Positions 1-8,648 of a DNA stretch of 64,000 nucleotides are shown here, piece after piece; position 1 is the stretch's first letter; each line of letters starts with the position of its first letter. The position numbers were made by a program, and so were the translations under genes. Under the pieces are notes generated by a model that made no database searches, was not told the DNA's origin, and was given only the letters and a program-made list of their open reading frames with translations. Origin of the DNA: Streptomyces cinnamoneus (GTDB lineage: Bacteria; Actinomycetota; Actinomycetes; Streptomycetales; Streptomycetaceae); assembly GCF_014650495.1 (NCBI RefSeq), contig NZ_BMVB01000009.1:62001-126000 (forward strand), given 5' to 3'.

Positions 1-2106
1 GAGGAGAAGGTCCGCGCCCTGCGCGACGCCGGCTTCGACATGGACCTGGGTGGCGACGACATCACCTCCGTCCAGTACCAGAACGCCAACAACTCCGTCC
101 GCGTCAACGACGAGTTCATGAAGGCCGTCGAGAGCGGCTCGAAGTTCGGTCTGCGCGCCCGGATGACCGGCGAGGTCATCGAGGAGATCGACGCCAAGGG
201 CCTCTTCCGCAAGATGGCCGAGGCCGCCTGGGCCTGCGCCGACCCCGGCATCCAGTACGACGACACGATCAACCACTGGCACACCTCGCCGGAGACGGGC
301 CGGATCACCGCGTCCAACCCGTGCAGCGAGTACATGCACCTGGACAACTCCTCGTGCAACCTCGCCTCCCTCAACCTCATGAAGTTCCTCCGCGACGACG
401 ACAAGGGCAACCAGTCGTTCGACGCCGAGCGCTTCGCCAAGGTCGTCGAGCTCGTCATCACGGCGATGGACATCTCCATCTGCTTCGCCGACTTCCCGAC
501 CGAGAAGATCGGCGAGACCACCCGCGCCTTCCGCCAGCTGGGCATCGGCTACGCCAACCTCGGCGCCCTGCTGATGGCCACCGGCCACGCCTACGACAGC
601 GACGGCGGCCGTGCCCTCGCCGGTGCCATCACCTCGCTGATGACCGGCACCTCCTACCGCCGCTCCGCCGAGCTGGCGGCGGCCGTCGGCCCGTACGACG
701 GCTACGCCCGCAACGCCGACGCCCACCAGCGCGTCATGAAGCAGCACGCCGACGCCAACGGCGCCGCCCTGCGCATGGACGACCTGGACACCCCGGTCTG
801 GGCCGCGGCGACCGAGGCGTGGCAGGACGTCATCCGCCTCGGCGAGAAGAACGGCTTCCGCAACGCCCAGGCGTCCGTGCTGGCGCCTACCGGCACCATC
901 GGCCTGATGATGGACTGCGACACCACGGGCGTCGAGCCGGACCTGGCCCTGGTCAAGTTCAAGAAGCTCGTCGGCGGCGGCTCGATGCAGATCGTGAACA
1001 ACACGGTTCCCAAGGCGCTCAAGCGCCTCGGCTACCAGCCGGAGCAGATCGAGGCGGTCGTCGCCCACATCGCCGAGCACGGCAACGTGATCGACGCCCC
1101 GGGCCTGAAGACCGAGCACTACGAGGTCTTCGACTGCGCCATGGGCGAGCGCGCGATCTCCGCCATGGGCCACGTCCGCATGATGGCGGCCGCGCAGCCG
1201 TTCCTCTCCGGCGCGATCTCCAAGACGGTGAACCTGCCCGAGTCGGCCACCGTCGAGGAGGTCGAGGAGGTCTACTTCGAGGGCTGGAAGATGGGCCTGA
1301 AGGCCCTCGCGATCTACCGCGACAACTGCAAGGTCGGTCAGCCGCTCTCCGCCAAGAAGAAGGAGAAGGAGGAGGTCAAGGCCGTCGAGCCCGCCCCCGC
1401 CGCCGCGGAGAAGGTCGTCGAGTACCGTCCGGTCCGCAAGCGCCTGCCCAAGGGCCGTCCGGGCATCACCACCTCCTTCACGGTGGGTGGCGCCGAGGGT
1501 TACATGACCGCCAACTCCTACCCCGACGACGGTCTGGGCGAGGTCTTCCTGAAGATGTCCAAGCAGGGCTCGACCCTCGCGGGCATGATGGACGCCTTCT
1601 CGATCGCCGTCTCGGTCGGCCTGCAGTACGGCGTGCCGCTGGAGACGTACGTCTCGAAGTTCACCAACATGCGCTTCGAGCCGGCCGGCATGACGGACGA
1701 CCCGGACGTGCGGATGGCGCAGTCGATCGTCGACTACATCTTCCGCCGCCTGGCGCTGGACTTCCTGCCGTTCGAGACCCGCTCGGCGCTGGGCATCCAC
1801 TCCGCCGAGGAACGCCAGCGTCACCTCGACACCGGTTCCTACGAGCCGGCCGACGAGGAGGTCGACGTGGAGGGCCTCGCACAGTCCGCTCCGCGCCAGA
1901 TCGAGACGCCGAAGCCCGAGGTGCCGGCCCAGCCCGCCGCGGTGGCCCCGGCCCCGAAGCAGGCCCACAACTCCACCGAGCTGGTGGAGATGCAGCTCGG
2001 CCTGAACGCGGACGCACCGCTGTGCTTCTCCTGCGGCACCAAGATGCGCCGCGCCGGCAGCTGCTACCTCTGCGAGGGCTGCGGCTCGACCAGCGGCTGC
2101 AGCTGA
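1..2106 (+). CDS. nrdJ: Vitamin B12-dependent (class II) ribonucleotide reductase, C-terminal part
   Basis: The frame is open from the first base, so the 5' end lies outside the window; 701 residues are visible. The enzyme reduces ribonucleotides to deoxyribonucleotides using adenosylcobalamin to form a thiyl radical. Visible residues 106-110 read NPCSE, whose Cys108 is the expected radical cysteine, and a second conserved cysteine follows in DNSSCNLASLNL near 119. A TSCPD-type domain spans roughly 480-600. The tail has six cysteines in its last 27 residues (CFSCG, CYLCEGC, GCS), typical of the redox-relay and zinc tail of actinobacterial NrdJ. The family is usually about 950-970 residues, so roughly 260 are missing here. 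The usual upstream partner, nrdR, would be outside the window. The identification is very secure. Confidence 0.97.
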   Translation, partial: EEKVRALRDAGFDMDLGGDDITSVQYQNANNSVRVNDEFMKAVESGSKFGLRARMTGEVIEEIDAKGLFRKMAEAAWACADPGIQYDDTINHWHTSPETGRITASNPCSEYMHLDNSSCNLASLNLMKFLRDDDKGNQSFDAERFAKVVELVITAMDISICFADFPTEKIGETTRAFRQLGIGYANLGALLMATGHAYDSDGGRALAGAITSLMTGTSYRRSAELAAAVGPYDGYARNADAHQRVMKQHADANGAALRMDDLDTPVWAAATEAWQDVIRLGEKNGFRNAQASVLAPTGTIGLMMDCDTTGVEPDLALVKFKKLVGGGSMQIVNNTVPKALKRLGYQPEQIEAVVAHIAEHGNVIDAPGLKTEHYEVFDCAMGERAISAMGHVRMMAAAQPFLSGAISKTVNLPESATVEEVEEVYFEGWKMGLKALAIYRDNCKVGQPLSAKKKEKEEVKAVEPAPAAAEKVVEYRPVRKRLPKGRPGITTSFTVGGAEGYMTANSYPDDGLGEVFLKMSKQGSTLAGMMDAFSIAVSVGLQYGVPLETYVSKFTNMRFEPAGMTDDPDVRMAQSIVDYIFRRLALDFLPFETRSALGIHSAEERQRHLDTGSYEPADEEVDVEGLAQSAPRQIETPKPEVPAQPAAVAPAPKQAHNSTELVEMQLGLNADAPLCFSCGTKMRRAGSCYLCEGCGSTSGCS

Positions 2107-2168
2107 CGAGGGCTGATAGCGAGAGCTGATAGCGAGCGGGATCGCGGGTAGTTGACCCGCAGCTCATG

Positions 2169-2198
2169 AAGGGGACCGGCCATGCGGCCGGTCCCCTT
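2169..2198 (+). terminator. Hairpin terminator after nrdJ
   Basis: A perfect 13-bp stem (AAGGGGACCGGCC with GGCCGGTCCCCTT) closes an ATGC loop 62 bp after the nrdJ stop codon. There is no U-tract, which is normal for Streptomyces. Confidence 0.85.
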
Positions 2199-2226
2199 CG
2201 GCATGCTGGCCGTGCGTTCGTGTGTT

Positions 2227-2259
2227 CGGTGGGGAGCGGGCTTTTCCCGCTCCCCACCG
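2227..2259. terminator. Second hairpin in tandem
   Basis: A perfect 14-bp stem (CGGTGGGGAGCGGG with its complement) closes a CTTTT loop 28 bp after the first hairpin and 70 bp before the next start codon. It may be a back-up terminator for nrdJ or lie in the leader of the acetyltransferase gene. Confidence 0.65.
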
Positions 2260-2328
2260 GCATATTCCGGCCACGTCGTATGTTGTGATGAGCGGTCAGT
2301 TGATGAAACGAAGGCGGGGGTACCCGGA

Positions 2329-3159
2329 ATGAGCAATTCCCAATGGAGCGGTGACGAGCTGGACCTCGACGCCTACCTGGACCGCATCGGACTGCAGGGC
2401 CCCCTGGAGCCGAACCTGGAGACGCTGCGGGCGATGCACCGGAGTCATGTGGCGGCGATTCCCTTCGAGAACCTCGAAGTGCAGCTCGGCCGCCCGGTCC
2501 TGCTGGACATCAAGGCCCTGCAGGACAAGATGGTGACGCGCAGGCGCGGCGGCTACTGCTACGAACAGAACTCGCTGTTCGCCGCGGCCCTGGAGCGCAT
2601 CGGCTTCTCCGTCACCGGTCTGGGCGCGCGCGTGCGGGTGGGCAGTGACGGCATGCGCCCGGTCACGCACATGACGCTCAAGGTGGGGGCGGACGGCGAG
2701 GAGTGGCTGTGCGATGTGGGCTTCGGCGGCGAGGGGCTGCTGGAGCCGCTGCCCTTCCGGGAGGGGGCCGAGGCCCGGCAGGGGGAGTGGATCTTCGGGC
2801 TCGTGCGTGAGGAGAAGGGCGTGCACGTCCTGCGGACGCTCCGGGCGGAGGGCTGGGGCGACCTGTACGCGTTCGGTCCGGAGGACCGGTTCCCGGTCGA
2901 CTACGTCGTCATGAACCACTACACCTCGACGCATCCCCGTTCGCCGTTCGTCTCCCGGGTCATCGTCCAGCAGACGGACTCCGCCGTACGGCGCACGCTC
3001 GTGGGTTCGATGTTCGTGAACACGCGTGCCGACGGTTCGGTGGAGCAACGGGGAATCGGTGCAGGGGAGTTGGGCGAGGTGCTGCGGAGCGAGTTCGGCA
3101 TCGAGCTGGACGAGGAGGAAGTCGCCACGCTCGCCCGCGTGTACTCCTCGCGTACGTGA
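2329..3159 (+). CDS. nat: Arylamine N-acetyltransferase
   Basis: A 276-residue enzyme that transfers acetyl from acetyl-CoA to aromatic amines and hydrazines, the usual family length. The cysteine-protease-like triad is visible: Cys77 in RGGYCYEQN, His114 in VTHMTLKV and Asp129 in CDVGFGGEG. The frame is open further upstream to 2182, but that region overlaps both hairpins, and the conserved N-terminal region (LDAYLDRIG) begins just after the ATG at 2329, so I start there. Actinobacterial NATs can also act as amide synthases in secondary metabolism (a family property). No biosynthetic cluster is adjacent, so a housekeeping or detoxification role is more likely. Confidence 0.93.
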   Translation: MSNSQWSGDELDLDAYLDRIGLQGPLEPNLETLRAMHRSHVAAIPFENLEVQLGRPVLLDIKALQDKMVTRRRGGYCYEQNSLFAAALERIGFSVTGLGARVRVGSDGMRPVTHMTLKVGADGEEWLCDVGFGGEGLLEPLPFREGAEARQGEWIFGLVREEKGVHVLRTLRAEGWGDLYAFGPEDRFPVDYVVMNHYTSTHPRSPFVSRVIVQQTDSAVRRTLVGSMFVNTRADGSVEQRGIGAGELGEVLRSEFGIELDEEEVATLARVYSSRT

Positions 3160-3180
3160 CCCGCGCCACTGTCCGCCCCG

Positions 3181-3186
3181 TACGAT
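3181..3186 (+). promoter_or_regulatory. Predicted -10 element for a leaderless mRNA
   Basis: TACGAT sits six bases before the GTG at 3193, the spacing expected if transcription begins at the start codon. No Shine-Dalgarno sequence is present. Confidence 0.5.
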
Positions 3187-3192
3187 GGCCCG

Positions 3193-3798
3193 GTGCTGGT
3201 CAAGTGGATTCGCTGCACCGTGGTGGACCGCCGGGGCTTCGAGCGGGGGCAGCGGAAGTGGGCGGGATTACTCGGTGAGCCCGGCTTCCGGGGGCAGGGC
3301 GGAGGGTGGAGCCGGGCGCGCCCCGACGTGGTCCACCTCTTCGGCTTCTGGGAGAGCAGGCCGTTCTACGACTCCTTCATGGCGCGCTCGCACGACCGGC
3401 TCGCGGCGTCGCAGGTCGGCACGTACCGCAACCCCCAGGTGCGGCTCTTCGAGCACCGCTTCGACGTGAAGGTCGGCTTCCGGCCGCAGTTCACCGATGC
3501 GGACGTGGTCCGGTTCGCCCATTGCAGGGTCCGCGAGGACAGGGTCGAGCACTTCACCCTCATGCAGGAGAAGGTGTGGAACCCGGCGATGGCCGGCTCC
3601 CCCGGAATGCTGCGCGGCGTCTTCGGCGAGGCGCCCGGCCAGGAGTTCCTGGTGCTGTCGATGTGGAACTCCGAGGCCGAGCACGGGAAGTACCGCGCGG
3701 AGAGGGTGGAGCGGCTCGGCCTGCGGGCGCAGACCGAGGCCGACGTCGCGGCCATCACCGGCGACGTGGTGGAGATAGAGCAGGCGTGGACGGTGTGA
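3193..3798 (+). CDS. YdbC-like DUF4937 domain protein
   Basis: A 201-residue soluble protein of unknown function that resembles the YdbC/DUF4937 family (from memory). It has two ferredoxin-like halves; the motif HLFGFWESRPFYDSFMA in the first and FLVLSMWNSEAEHGKY in the second look like related antibiotic-monooxygenase-type (ABM) repeats with aromatic residues lining a pocket. There is no signal peptide or membrane segment. The GTG start follows a TACGAT -10 element by six bases, so translation may be leaderless. The gene is convergent with the TetR regulator. ABM-fold proteins include monooxygenases and haem-degrading enzymes, but no catalytic residue allows a function to be assigned here. 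Confidence 0.75.
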   Translation: MLVKWIRCTVVDRRGFERGQRKWAGLLGEPGFRGQGGGWSRARPDVVHLFGFWESRPFYDSFMARSHDRLAASQVGTYRNPQVRLFEHRFDVKVGFRPQFTDADVVRFAHCRVREDRVEHFTLMQEKVWNPAMAGSPGMLRGVFGEAPGQEFLVLSMWNSEAEHGKYRAERVERLGLRAQTEADVAAITGDVVEIEQAWTV

Positions 3799-3854
3799 CC
3801 GTCCGGGGGTCCTGGGTGGCTTGACCGCCCGGGGCCCGGCGCGGGGGCCTGTGG

Positions 3855-4520
3855 TCAGGCCGGCGGGGCGTAGACCCCGGCGCGGACCGCCGCGAGCACG
3901 GCGTCGGTCGCCTGCTCCGCGGCGGCTGCGTCGACGTCTTCGCGGGTGATGAACAGCCGGAAGAACAGCGGGGCGGACACCGCCCGCGCGACGGCCCCCG
4001 CATCGGTGCCGGGTGGCGCCTCGCCGCGCTCGACGGCCCGGGCGATCAGGGGCGCGCAGCGCCCGAAGCGCTCGGCGTAGAAGCCGCCCAGCGCCCGGGC
4101 GGCGCGCTCGGACTGGAACGCCGCGGTGATGAAGGCGGTCGGGGCGGCCGCGCCCGCGGGGTCGGTGAAGGTGTCGACGACCTCGTGGGCGAGCGCGAGC
4201 AGGTCACCGCGGAGCGTGCCCGTGTCGGGCGGGCTCCAGCTGTCCTCGCCCGCCAGGTCGAGCGCGTCCGCCACCATCCCTTCGACGCCTCCCCAGCGGC
4301 GGTAGAGCGTCGTCTTGTGGACGCCGGAGTGCTCGGCGACGTATCCGACCGTGAGGCCGGGATAGCCGTGCTCGACGAGCCCGGCGAGAACGGCGTCGCG
4401 TACGGCGGCGCGCGTGCGGGCGGTGCGCCCGCCGGGGCGCACCGTACCGGGGGCGCTGGAGGAGGGGGCTTCCGAAGGCAACTGCAACTCCCGTTGCATT
4501 AAGGGGGTGGACTCTGTCAT
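3855..4520 (-). CDS. TetR/AcrR family transcriptional repressor
   Basis: A 221-residue regulator with an N-terminal TetR helix-turn-helix at about residues 57-77 (LTVGYVAEHSGVHKTTLYRRW) and a helical ligand-binding C-terminal domain. It is divergent from an ABC-F gene 80 bp away, the standard arrangement for a ligand-responsive repressor controlling a resistance gene. Two inverted repeats with the same core (GCAAC-N4-GTTGC) lie at 4483-4498 and 4530-4549. The first overlaps a second in-frame ATG at 4499 (MQREL), so the true start could be 4499, which would put both operators upstream of or at the start codon. Autorepression together with repression of the ABC-F gene is inferred. Confidence 0.93.
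   Translation of the reverse strand: MTESTPLMQRELQLPSEAPSSSAPGTVRPGGRTARTRAAVRDAVLAGLVEHGYPGLTVGYVAEHSGVHKTTLYRRWGGVEGMVADALDLAGEDSWSPPDTGTLRGDLLALAHEVVDTFTDPAGAAAPTAFITAAFQSERAARALGGFYAERFGRCAPLIARAVERGEAPPGTDAGAVARAVSAPLFFRLFITREDVDAAAAEQATDAVLAAVRAGVYAPPA
4483..4498. promoter_or_regulatory. TetR-type operator 1
   Basis: A perfect inverted repeat TGCAAC-TCCC-GTTGCA, sharing the core GCAAC-N4-GTTGC with the site at 4530-4549; the centres are 49 bp apart. It overlaps the first codons of the regulator, or its start codon if ATG 4499 is used. Confidence 0.7.
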
Positions 4521-4529
4521 GCTGAGAGT

Positions 4530-4549
4530 AACGCAACTGCGGTTGCGTT
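4530..4549. promoter_or_regulatory. TetR-type operator 2
   Basis: A perfect 8-4-8 inverted repeat AACGCAAC-TGCG-GTTGCGTT in the intergenic space between the TetR gene and the divergent ABC-F gene, where both promoters must lie. Confidence 0.75.
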
Positions 4550-4600
4550 TGTCGTCTCTGTCGGTGCTCGCGCGCTCTGCTCGCCCCCGGAGGTCCGCCC

Positions 4601-6247
4601 ATGCCCACCCAGCTCTCTCTGCACAACGTCTCCGTCTCCCGGGGTGAGAGGCTGCTGCTCGACGGCGTGTCCCTCTCCGTGCGGGCCGGCGAACGAGTCG
4701 GCATCGTCGGGGAGAACGGCGCCGGCAAGTCCACCCTGCTGAAGATCCTGGCCGGCGTCGCCCGGCCCGACGACGGCACCGCCGTCACCTCGGCCGACGG
4801 GGGCATCGGATACCTACGGCAGACTCCCGGCCTTCCGCCGGACAGAACGGTCGCGCAGGCGATCGACGCAGCCCTCGCCGACCTGCGCGCCATGGAGAGC
4901 CGCCTGCGCGAGCTGGAAGCGGAGCTCGGCGCGGCGGGCCCTCAGGCACTCGACGAGTACGGTGCGCTCCTCACCGCCTTCGAGACCAGGGGCGGTTACG
5001 AGGCCGACGCACGGGTCGACAAGGCCCTGCACGGCCTGGGTATCGGCCACCTGGCGCGCGACCGCCGCCTGGGCAGCCTCTCCGGTGGTGAACAGGCCCG
5101 GCTCGGCCTGGCCTGCCTCATCGCGGCGGCCCCCGAGGTCATGCTGCTGGACGAACCCACCAACCATCTCGACGACGCCGCCCTGACCTGGCTGGAGGAC
5201 ACCCTGCGCGCCCACCGCGGCACGGTCGTCGCCGTCTCCCACGACCGGGTCTTCCTCGACCGCGTCGCCACCGCCGTCATCGAGGTCGACGCCGACCGGC
5301 GGACGCTCGTCCGCTACGGCGGCGGCTACGCCGGCTTCGTCGCGGAACGGGCCGCGGCCCGCCGCCGCTGGGAACAGGAATACGACCAGTGGTGCACGGA
5401 GACGGCCGCCCTGGCCGAGACCGCCGCGACCACCGCCCGGAGCGTGGCGCCGGGGCGCGCCATCAAGGACGGCAACAAAATGGCCTACGACCGTGACAAG
5501 GGCCGCGTCCAGTCCTCCGTCTCCACCCGCGTCCGCAACGCCCGGGAACGGCTGCGCAGGCTGCAGGAGAGCCCCGTCCCGCGCCCGCCGGAGCCCCTGC
5601 GCTTCGCGGCCGGACCCGCGCTCGGCACCGCCGGCGGAGCCCTCGTCACGCTCGACGGCGTACGGGTCGGCGACCGGCTCGCGGTCGACGCCCTCACCGT
5701 ACGGGCGGGCGAGCGGATGCTGGTGCACGGCTCCAACGGCGCCGGGAAGTCGACACTGCTGCGGCTGATGGCCGGCGTCGCCCGGCCCGATGCCGGCACC
5801 GTGCGCAGGAACGGCCGCATCGGCTACCTCGCCCAGGAGATCCCCGTGAACCGGCCCGCGGAGCGGCTGCTGGACGCCTACGGGCGAGGACTGCCGGGCA
5901 CGGACGAGGAGCAGCGGGCGCAGCTCCTGGCGTACGGCCTCTTCCGTGAACGCGACCTGCACGTGCCCGTCGGATCGCTCTCGGCCGGGCAGCGCCGACG
6001 CCTCGCCCTGGCCCGGCTGCTGGCCCGGCCGGCGGACCTCCTCCTGCTCGACGAACCCGCCAACCACCTCGCTCTGGGGCTGATCGAGCAGCTGGAGCAG
6101 GCACTGGCCGCATGGCCGGGCGCCTTGGTGATCGTCTCCCACGACCGGGCGCTCCACCGGCGCTTCACGGGCCGCCGGTGCGCGATACGCGCAGGCCGCG
6201 CGGAGATCACGGAAGAGCGCGAGGCAGTCGCCGCCTGCGCGAACTAG
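4601..6247 (+). CDS. ABC-F family ATPase, likely ribosomal-protection antibiotic resistance
   Basis: A 548-residue soluble protein with two ABC ATPase domains and no membrane segment, the ABC-F plan. Domain 1 has Walker A GENGAGKST (37-45), signature LSGGEQ (160-165) and Walker B/Glu MLLDEPTNHL (181-190). Domain 2 has Walker A GSNGAGKST near 377 and LLLLDEPANHL near 482. The charged helical linker at about 235-320 is where ABC-F proteins reach towards the ribosomal P site. The start is ATG 4601 with GGAGG 8 nt upstream. The divergent TetR gene with paired operators suggests drug-inducible expression, so an antibiotic-resistance (ARE) ABC-F is more likely than a housekeeping EttA-type factor. 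Which drug is involved cannot be read from the sequence. Confidence 0.92.
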   Translation: MPTQLSLHNVSVSRGERLLLDGVSLSVRAGERVGIVGENGAGKSTLLKILAGVARPDDGTAVTSADGGIGYLRQTPGLPPDRTVAQAIDAALADLRAMESRLRELEAELGAAGPQALDEYGALLTAFETRGGYEADARVDKALHGLGIGHLARDRRLGSLSGGEQARLGLACLIAAAPEVMLLDEPTNHLDDAALTWLEDTLRAHRGTVVAVSHDRVFLDRVATAVIEVDADRRTLVRYGGGYAGFVAERAAARRRWEQEYDQWCTETAALAETAATTARSVAPGRAIKDGNKMAYDRDKGRVQSSVSTRVRNARERLRRLQESPVPRPPEPLRFAAGPALGTAGGALVTLDGVRVGDRLAVDALTVRAGERMLVHGSNGAGKSTLLRLMAGVARPDAGTVRRNGRIGYLAQEIPVNRPAERLLDAYGRGLPGTDEEQRAQLLAYGLFRERDLHVPVGSLSAGQRRRLALARLLARPADLLLLDEPANHLALGLIEQLEQALAAWPGALVIVSHDRALHRRFTGRRCAIRAGRAEITEEREAVAACAN

Positions 6248-6250
6248 GGT
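6245..6250 (+). promoter_or_regulatory. Predicted -10 element overlapping the ABC-F stop codon
   Basis: TAGGGT begins with the TAG stop of the ABC-F gene and stands six bases before the ATG at 6257, consistent with a leaderless transcript for the phosphatase in addition to read-through. Confidence 0.45.
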
Positions 6251-6256
6251 GGCGGC

Positions 6257-6916
6257 ATGGCACGGCCCCGGCGCATCGTCCTCATCCGGCACGGAGAATC
6301 CGAAGGCAACGTCGACGACACGGTCTACGAACGGGAGCCCGACCACGCCCTGGCGCTGACGGCGACCGGCCGCAAGCAGGCCGAGCAGGCCGGCGTCCTC
6401 CTGCGCGAGCTCTTCGGGGACGAACGCGTCTCCGCCTACGTCTCGCCCTACCGCCGCACCCACCAGACCTTCCAGGCCCTCGGCCTCGATCCCGCCCGGG
6501 TCCGCGTCCGGGAGGAGCCGCGCCTGCGCGAGCAGGACTGGGGGAACTGGCAGGAGAGGGAGGACGTGCGCCGCCAGAAGGCGTACCGCGACGCCTACGG
6601 CCACTTCTTCTACCGCTTCGCGCAGGGCGAGTCGGGTGCGGACGTGTACGACCGGGTCGGTTCCTTCCTGGAAAGCCTGTGGCGCAGCTTCGACGACCCC
6701 GGGCACCCGCCGAACGTCCTGCTCGTCACGCACGGCCTGACCATGCGGCTGTTCTGCATGCGATGGCTGCACTGGACCGTCGCCGAGTTCGAGTGCCTGT
6801 CCAACCCGGGCAACGGCGAGACGCGCATGCTGCTGCTCGGGACCGACGGCAGGTATCACCTTGACCGGCCGTTCGAGCGCTGGTGCACCCCCGAATCGTA
6901 TGGCTTCACCGGTTAG
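6257..6916 (+). CDS. Histidine phosphatase family protein
   Basis: A 219-residue cytoplasmic protein of the phosphoglycerate-mutase-like (branch 1) histidine phosphatase family. The phosphorylated histidine is His12 in the motif LIRHGES, and the second catalytic histidine is His159 in LVTHGLTM; Arg11 and conserved arginines near SPYRRT complete the phosphate pocket. The natural substrate cannot be assigned because the family covers sugar phosphates, nucleotides and phosphoproteins. It starts 10 bp after the ABC-F stop, and a TAGGGT hexamer six bases before the ATG suggests its own leaderless mRNA. Confidence 0.92.
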   Translation: MARPRRIVLIRHGESEGNVDDTVYEREPDHALALTATGRKQAEQAGVLLRELFGDERVSAYVSPYRRTHQTFQALGLDPARVRVREEPRLREQDWGNWQEREDVRRQKAYRDAYGHFFYRFAQGESGADVYDRVGSFLESLWRSFDDPGHPPNVLLVTHGLTMRLFCMRWLHWTVAEFECLSNPGNGETRMLLLGTDGRYHLDRPFERWCTPESYGFTG

Positions 6917-6927
6917 AGTTCGCTGCG

Positions 6928-7821
6928 ATGACAACTGACCGATTCCACCGAGCCCTGGCGAGCCTGCGAGGGCTGGCCGTGGGTGACGCCCTCGGCTCCC
7001 AGTTCTTCGTCCCCGCCCACTATCCGTCGCTCAAGCGCCGCGAGCTGCCGCCCGCGCCCTGGCGGTGGACCGACGACACCGAGATGGCCTGCTCCGTGCT
7101 CGCCGTCCTCGCCGAGCACGGCCGCATCGACCAGGACGCCCTCGCGCGCTCCTTCGCCGAGCGCCACGACGCCGACCGCGGCTACGGCCCGGCGGTCAAC
7201 CGCATGCTGCGCCTGGTCAGGGAGGGCGGCGACTGGCGCGAGCTGGCCGCGGCCCTCTTCAAGGGACAGGGGTCCTGGGGGAACGGCGCGGCCATGCGCA
7301 TCGCCCCCCTGGGCGCCTGGTACGCCGACGACCCCGAGCAGGCGACGCACCAGGCGGAGATCTCGGCCTACACCACCCACCAGCACCGCGAGGCTGTGGC
7401 CGGAGCCATGGCCGTGGCCGCCGCCGCGGCCCTGGCGGCCGGCCCGGCCGGCACCCTCACCCCCGAGAGCCTGCTCGACGGCGTGGTCGCCCTCGTGCCG
7501 CGCAGCGCCGTCCAGCAGGGACTGCGCCGCGCCCGCGACATGCTCGACTACAGCGACGCGACCACCGTCGCCGCCGTCCTGGGCTGCGGCCGCCGGACGA
7601 GCGCGCACGACACCGTGCCCTTCGCCCTGTGGGCCGCTGCCCGTCATCTCGACTCGTTCGAGGCGGCGTTCTGGACGACGGCGCAGGCCGGCGGCGACGT
7701 GGACACCACGTCCGCCATCGCCGGCGGCGTGGTCGCCGCAGCGGAAGGAGGCGCTCCGCCGGCGGACTGGCTGCAGCACACCGAACCCCTGCCCGACTGG
7801 CTCCCTAAGGCCGTGCGCTGA
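6928..7821 (+). CDS. ADP-ribosylglycohydrolase family protein
   Basis: A 297-residue protein of the DraG/ARH fold, which removes ADP-ribose from proteins or small molecules with two Mg2+ ions. Metal-binding motifs are intact: GLAVGDALG (15-23), WTDDTE (48-53) and GGDVDTTSAIAGG near 255-267. The frame extends upstream to 6883 inside the phosphatase gene, but ATG 6928 fits the conserved N-terminus (a short helix and then GLAVGDALG) and has a TAGAGT hexamer eight bases upstream. No ADP-ribosyltransferase partner is nearby, so the target is unknown. Alternatives are release of ADP-ribose from nucleic acid or from small molecules. Confidence 0.9.
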   Translation: MTTDRFHRALASLRGLAVGDALGSQFFVPAHYPSLKRRELPPAPWRWTDDTEMACSVLAVLAEHGRIDQDALARSFAERHDADRGYGPAVNRMLRLVREGGDWRELAAALFKGQGSWGNGAAMRIAPLGAWYADDPEQATHQAEISAYTTHQHREAVAGAMAVAAAAALAAGPAGTLTPESLLDGVVALVPRSAVQQGLRRARDMLDYSDATTVAAVLGCGRRTSAHDTVPFALWAAARHLDSFEAAFWTTAQAGGDVDTTSAIAGGVVAAAEGGAPPADWLQHTEPLPDWLPKAVR

Positions 7822-7887
7822 CCGGACGGTGTGGAGTGGGGGCGGGGCGGGACAGCTCGGCGTCGGGGGCGTAACCTTACAGGCGCC

Positions 7888-8589
7888 ATGCCCTACCAAC
7901 CGCCTACCCACAGCGTCGAGCGCTCGCTCCGAGCGACGACGGGAGCAAAGATCGTCGCCGGTGTGGACGAGGTCGGCCGGGGCGCCTGGGCCGGACCCGT
8001 CACCGTGTGCGCGGCCGTCACCGGCCTGCGCCGTCCGCCCGAAGGGCTGACGGACTCCAAGCTGCTGACCCTCAAGCGGCGCACGGCGCTCGCCGCGGCC
8101 CTGGAGACGTGGGTCACGGCCTACGCACTGGGGCACGCCTCGCCGCAGGAGATCGACGAGCTGGGCATGACGGCGGCGCTGCGGCTGGCCGCGACCCGCG
8201 CCCTGGACGGCCTGCCCGTGCGACCCGAGGCGGTGATCCTCGACGGCAAGCACGACTACCTCGGTGAGCCGTGGAAGGTCCGTACGGTCATCAAGGGCGA
8301 TCAGTCCTGTGTGGCCGTCGCCGCGGCTTCCGTGATCGCCAAGGTGCGGCGCGACACGCTGATGGCCGAACTGGGCGCCGTCCACGCCGACTTCGGGTTC
8401 GGCGACAACGCCGGATATCCGTCGCCGGTGCACCGCGCCGCCCTGGAGGAGCTGGGGCCGACCCCGCACCACCGGCTGTCGTGGTCGTATCTGGACGCGC
8501 TGCCCCGGTGGCAGCACCTCAAGCGGGCCCGCATCAGCCCCGACAACGTGGCATTGGAGGCCGGAGGCCAGCTCGGCTTCGACTTCTGA
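7888..8589 (+). CDS. rnhB: Ribonuclease HII
   Basis: A 233-residue endonuclease that removes ribonucleotides and RNA primers from DNA. The acidic active site is present: Asp27-Glu28 in GVDEVGRG, Asp119 in ILDGKHD and Asp138 in the [16 protein letters not shown] block. ATG 7888 is chosen over the upstream end of the open frame because the domain begins about 20 residues later. A TAACCT hexamer lies 10 bp upstream. The gene sits immediately before a proline-rich conserved gene, an arrangement I recall from other Streptomyces. Confidence 0.97.
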   Translation: MPYQPPTHSVERSLRATTGAKIVAGVDEVGRGAWAGPVTVCAAVTGLRRPPEGLTDSKLLTLKRRTALAAALETWVTAYALGHASPQEIDELGMTAALRLAATRALDGLPVRPEAVILDGKHDYLGEPWKVRTVIKGDQSCVAVAAASVIAKVRRDTLMAELGAVHADFGFGDNAGYPSPVHRAALEELGPTPHHRLSWSYLDALPRWQHLKRARISPDNVALEAGGQLGFDF

Positions 8590-8648
8590 GTGGCCCGAAA
8601 CGCCACCCGCCGACGCGACTCGCACCGGCGTTTGATAGACATCACCCC

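Noticed and set aside
4814..6934. A 706-codon open frame on the minus strand opposite the ABC-F gene
   Set aside because: Its composition is the mirror of the plus-strand gene's codon bias, it shows no domain, and it covers two genes with unmistakable catalytic motifs.
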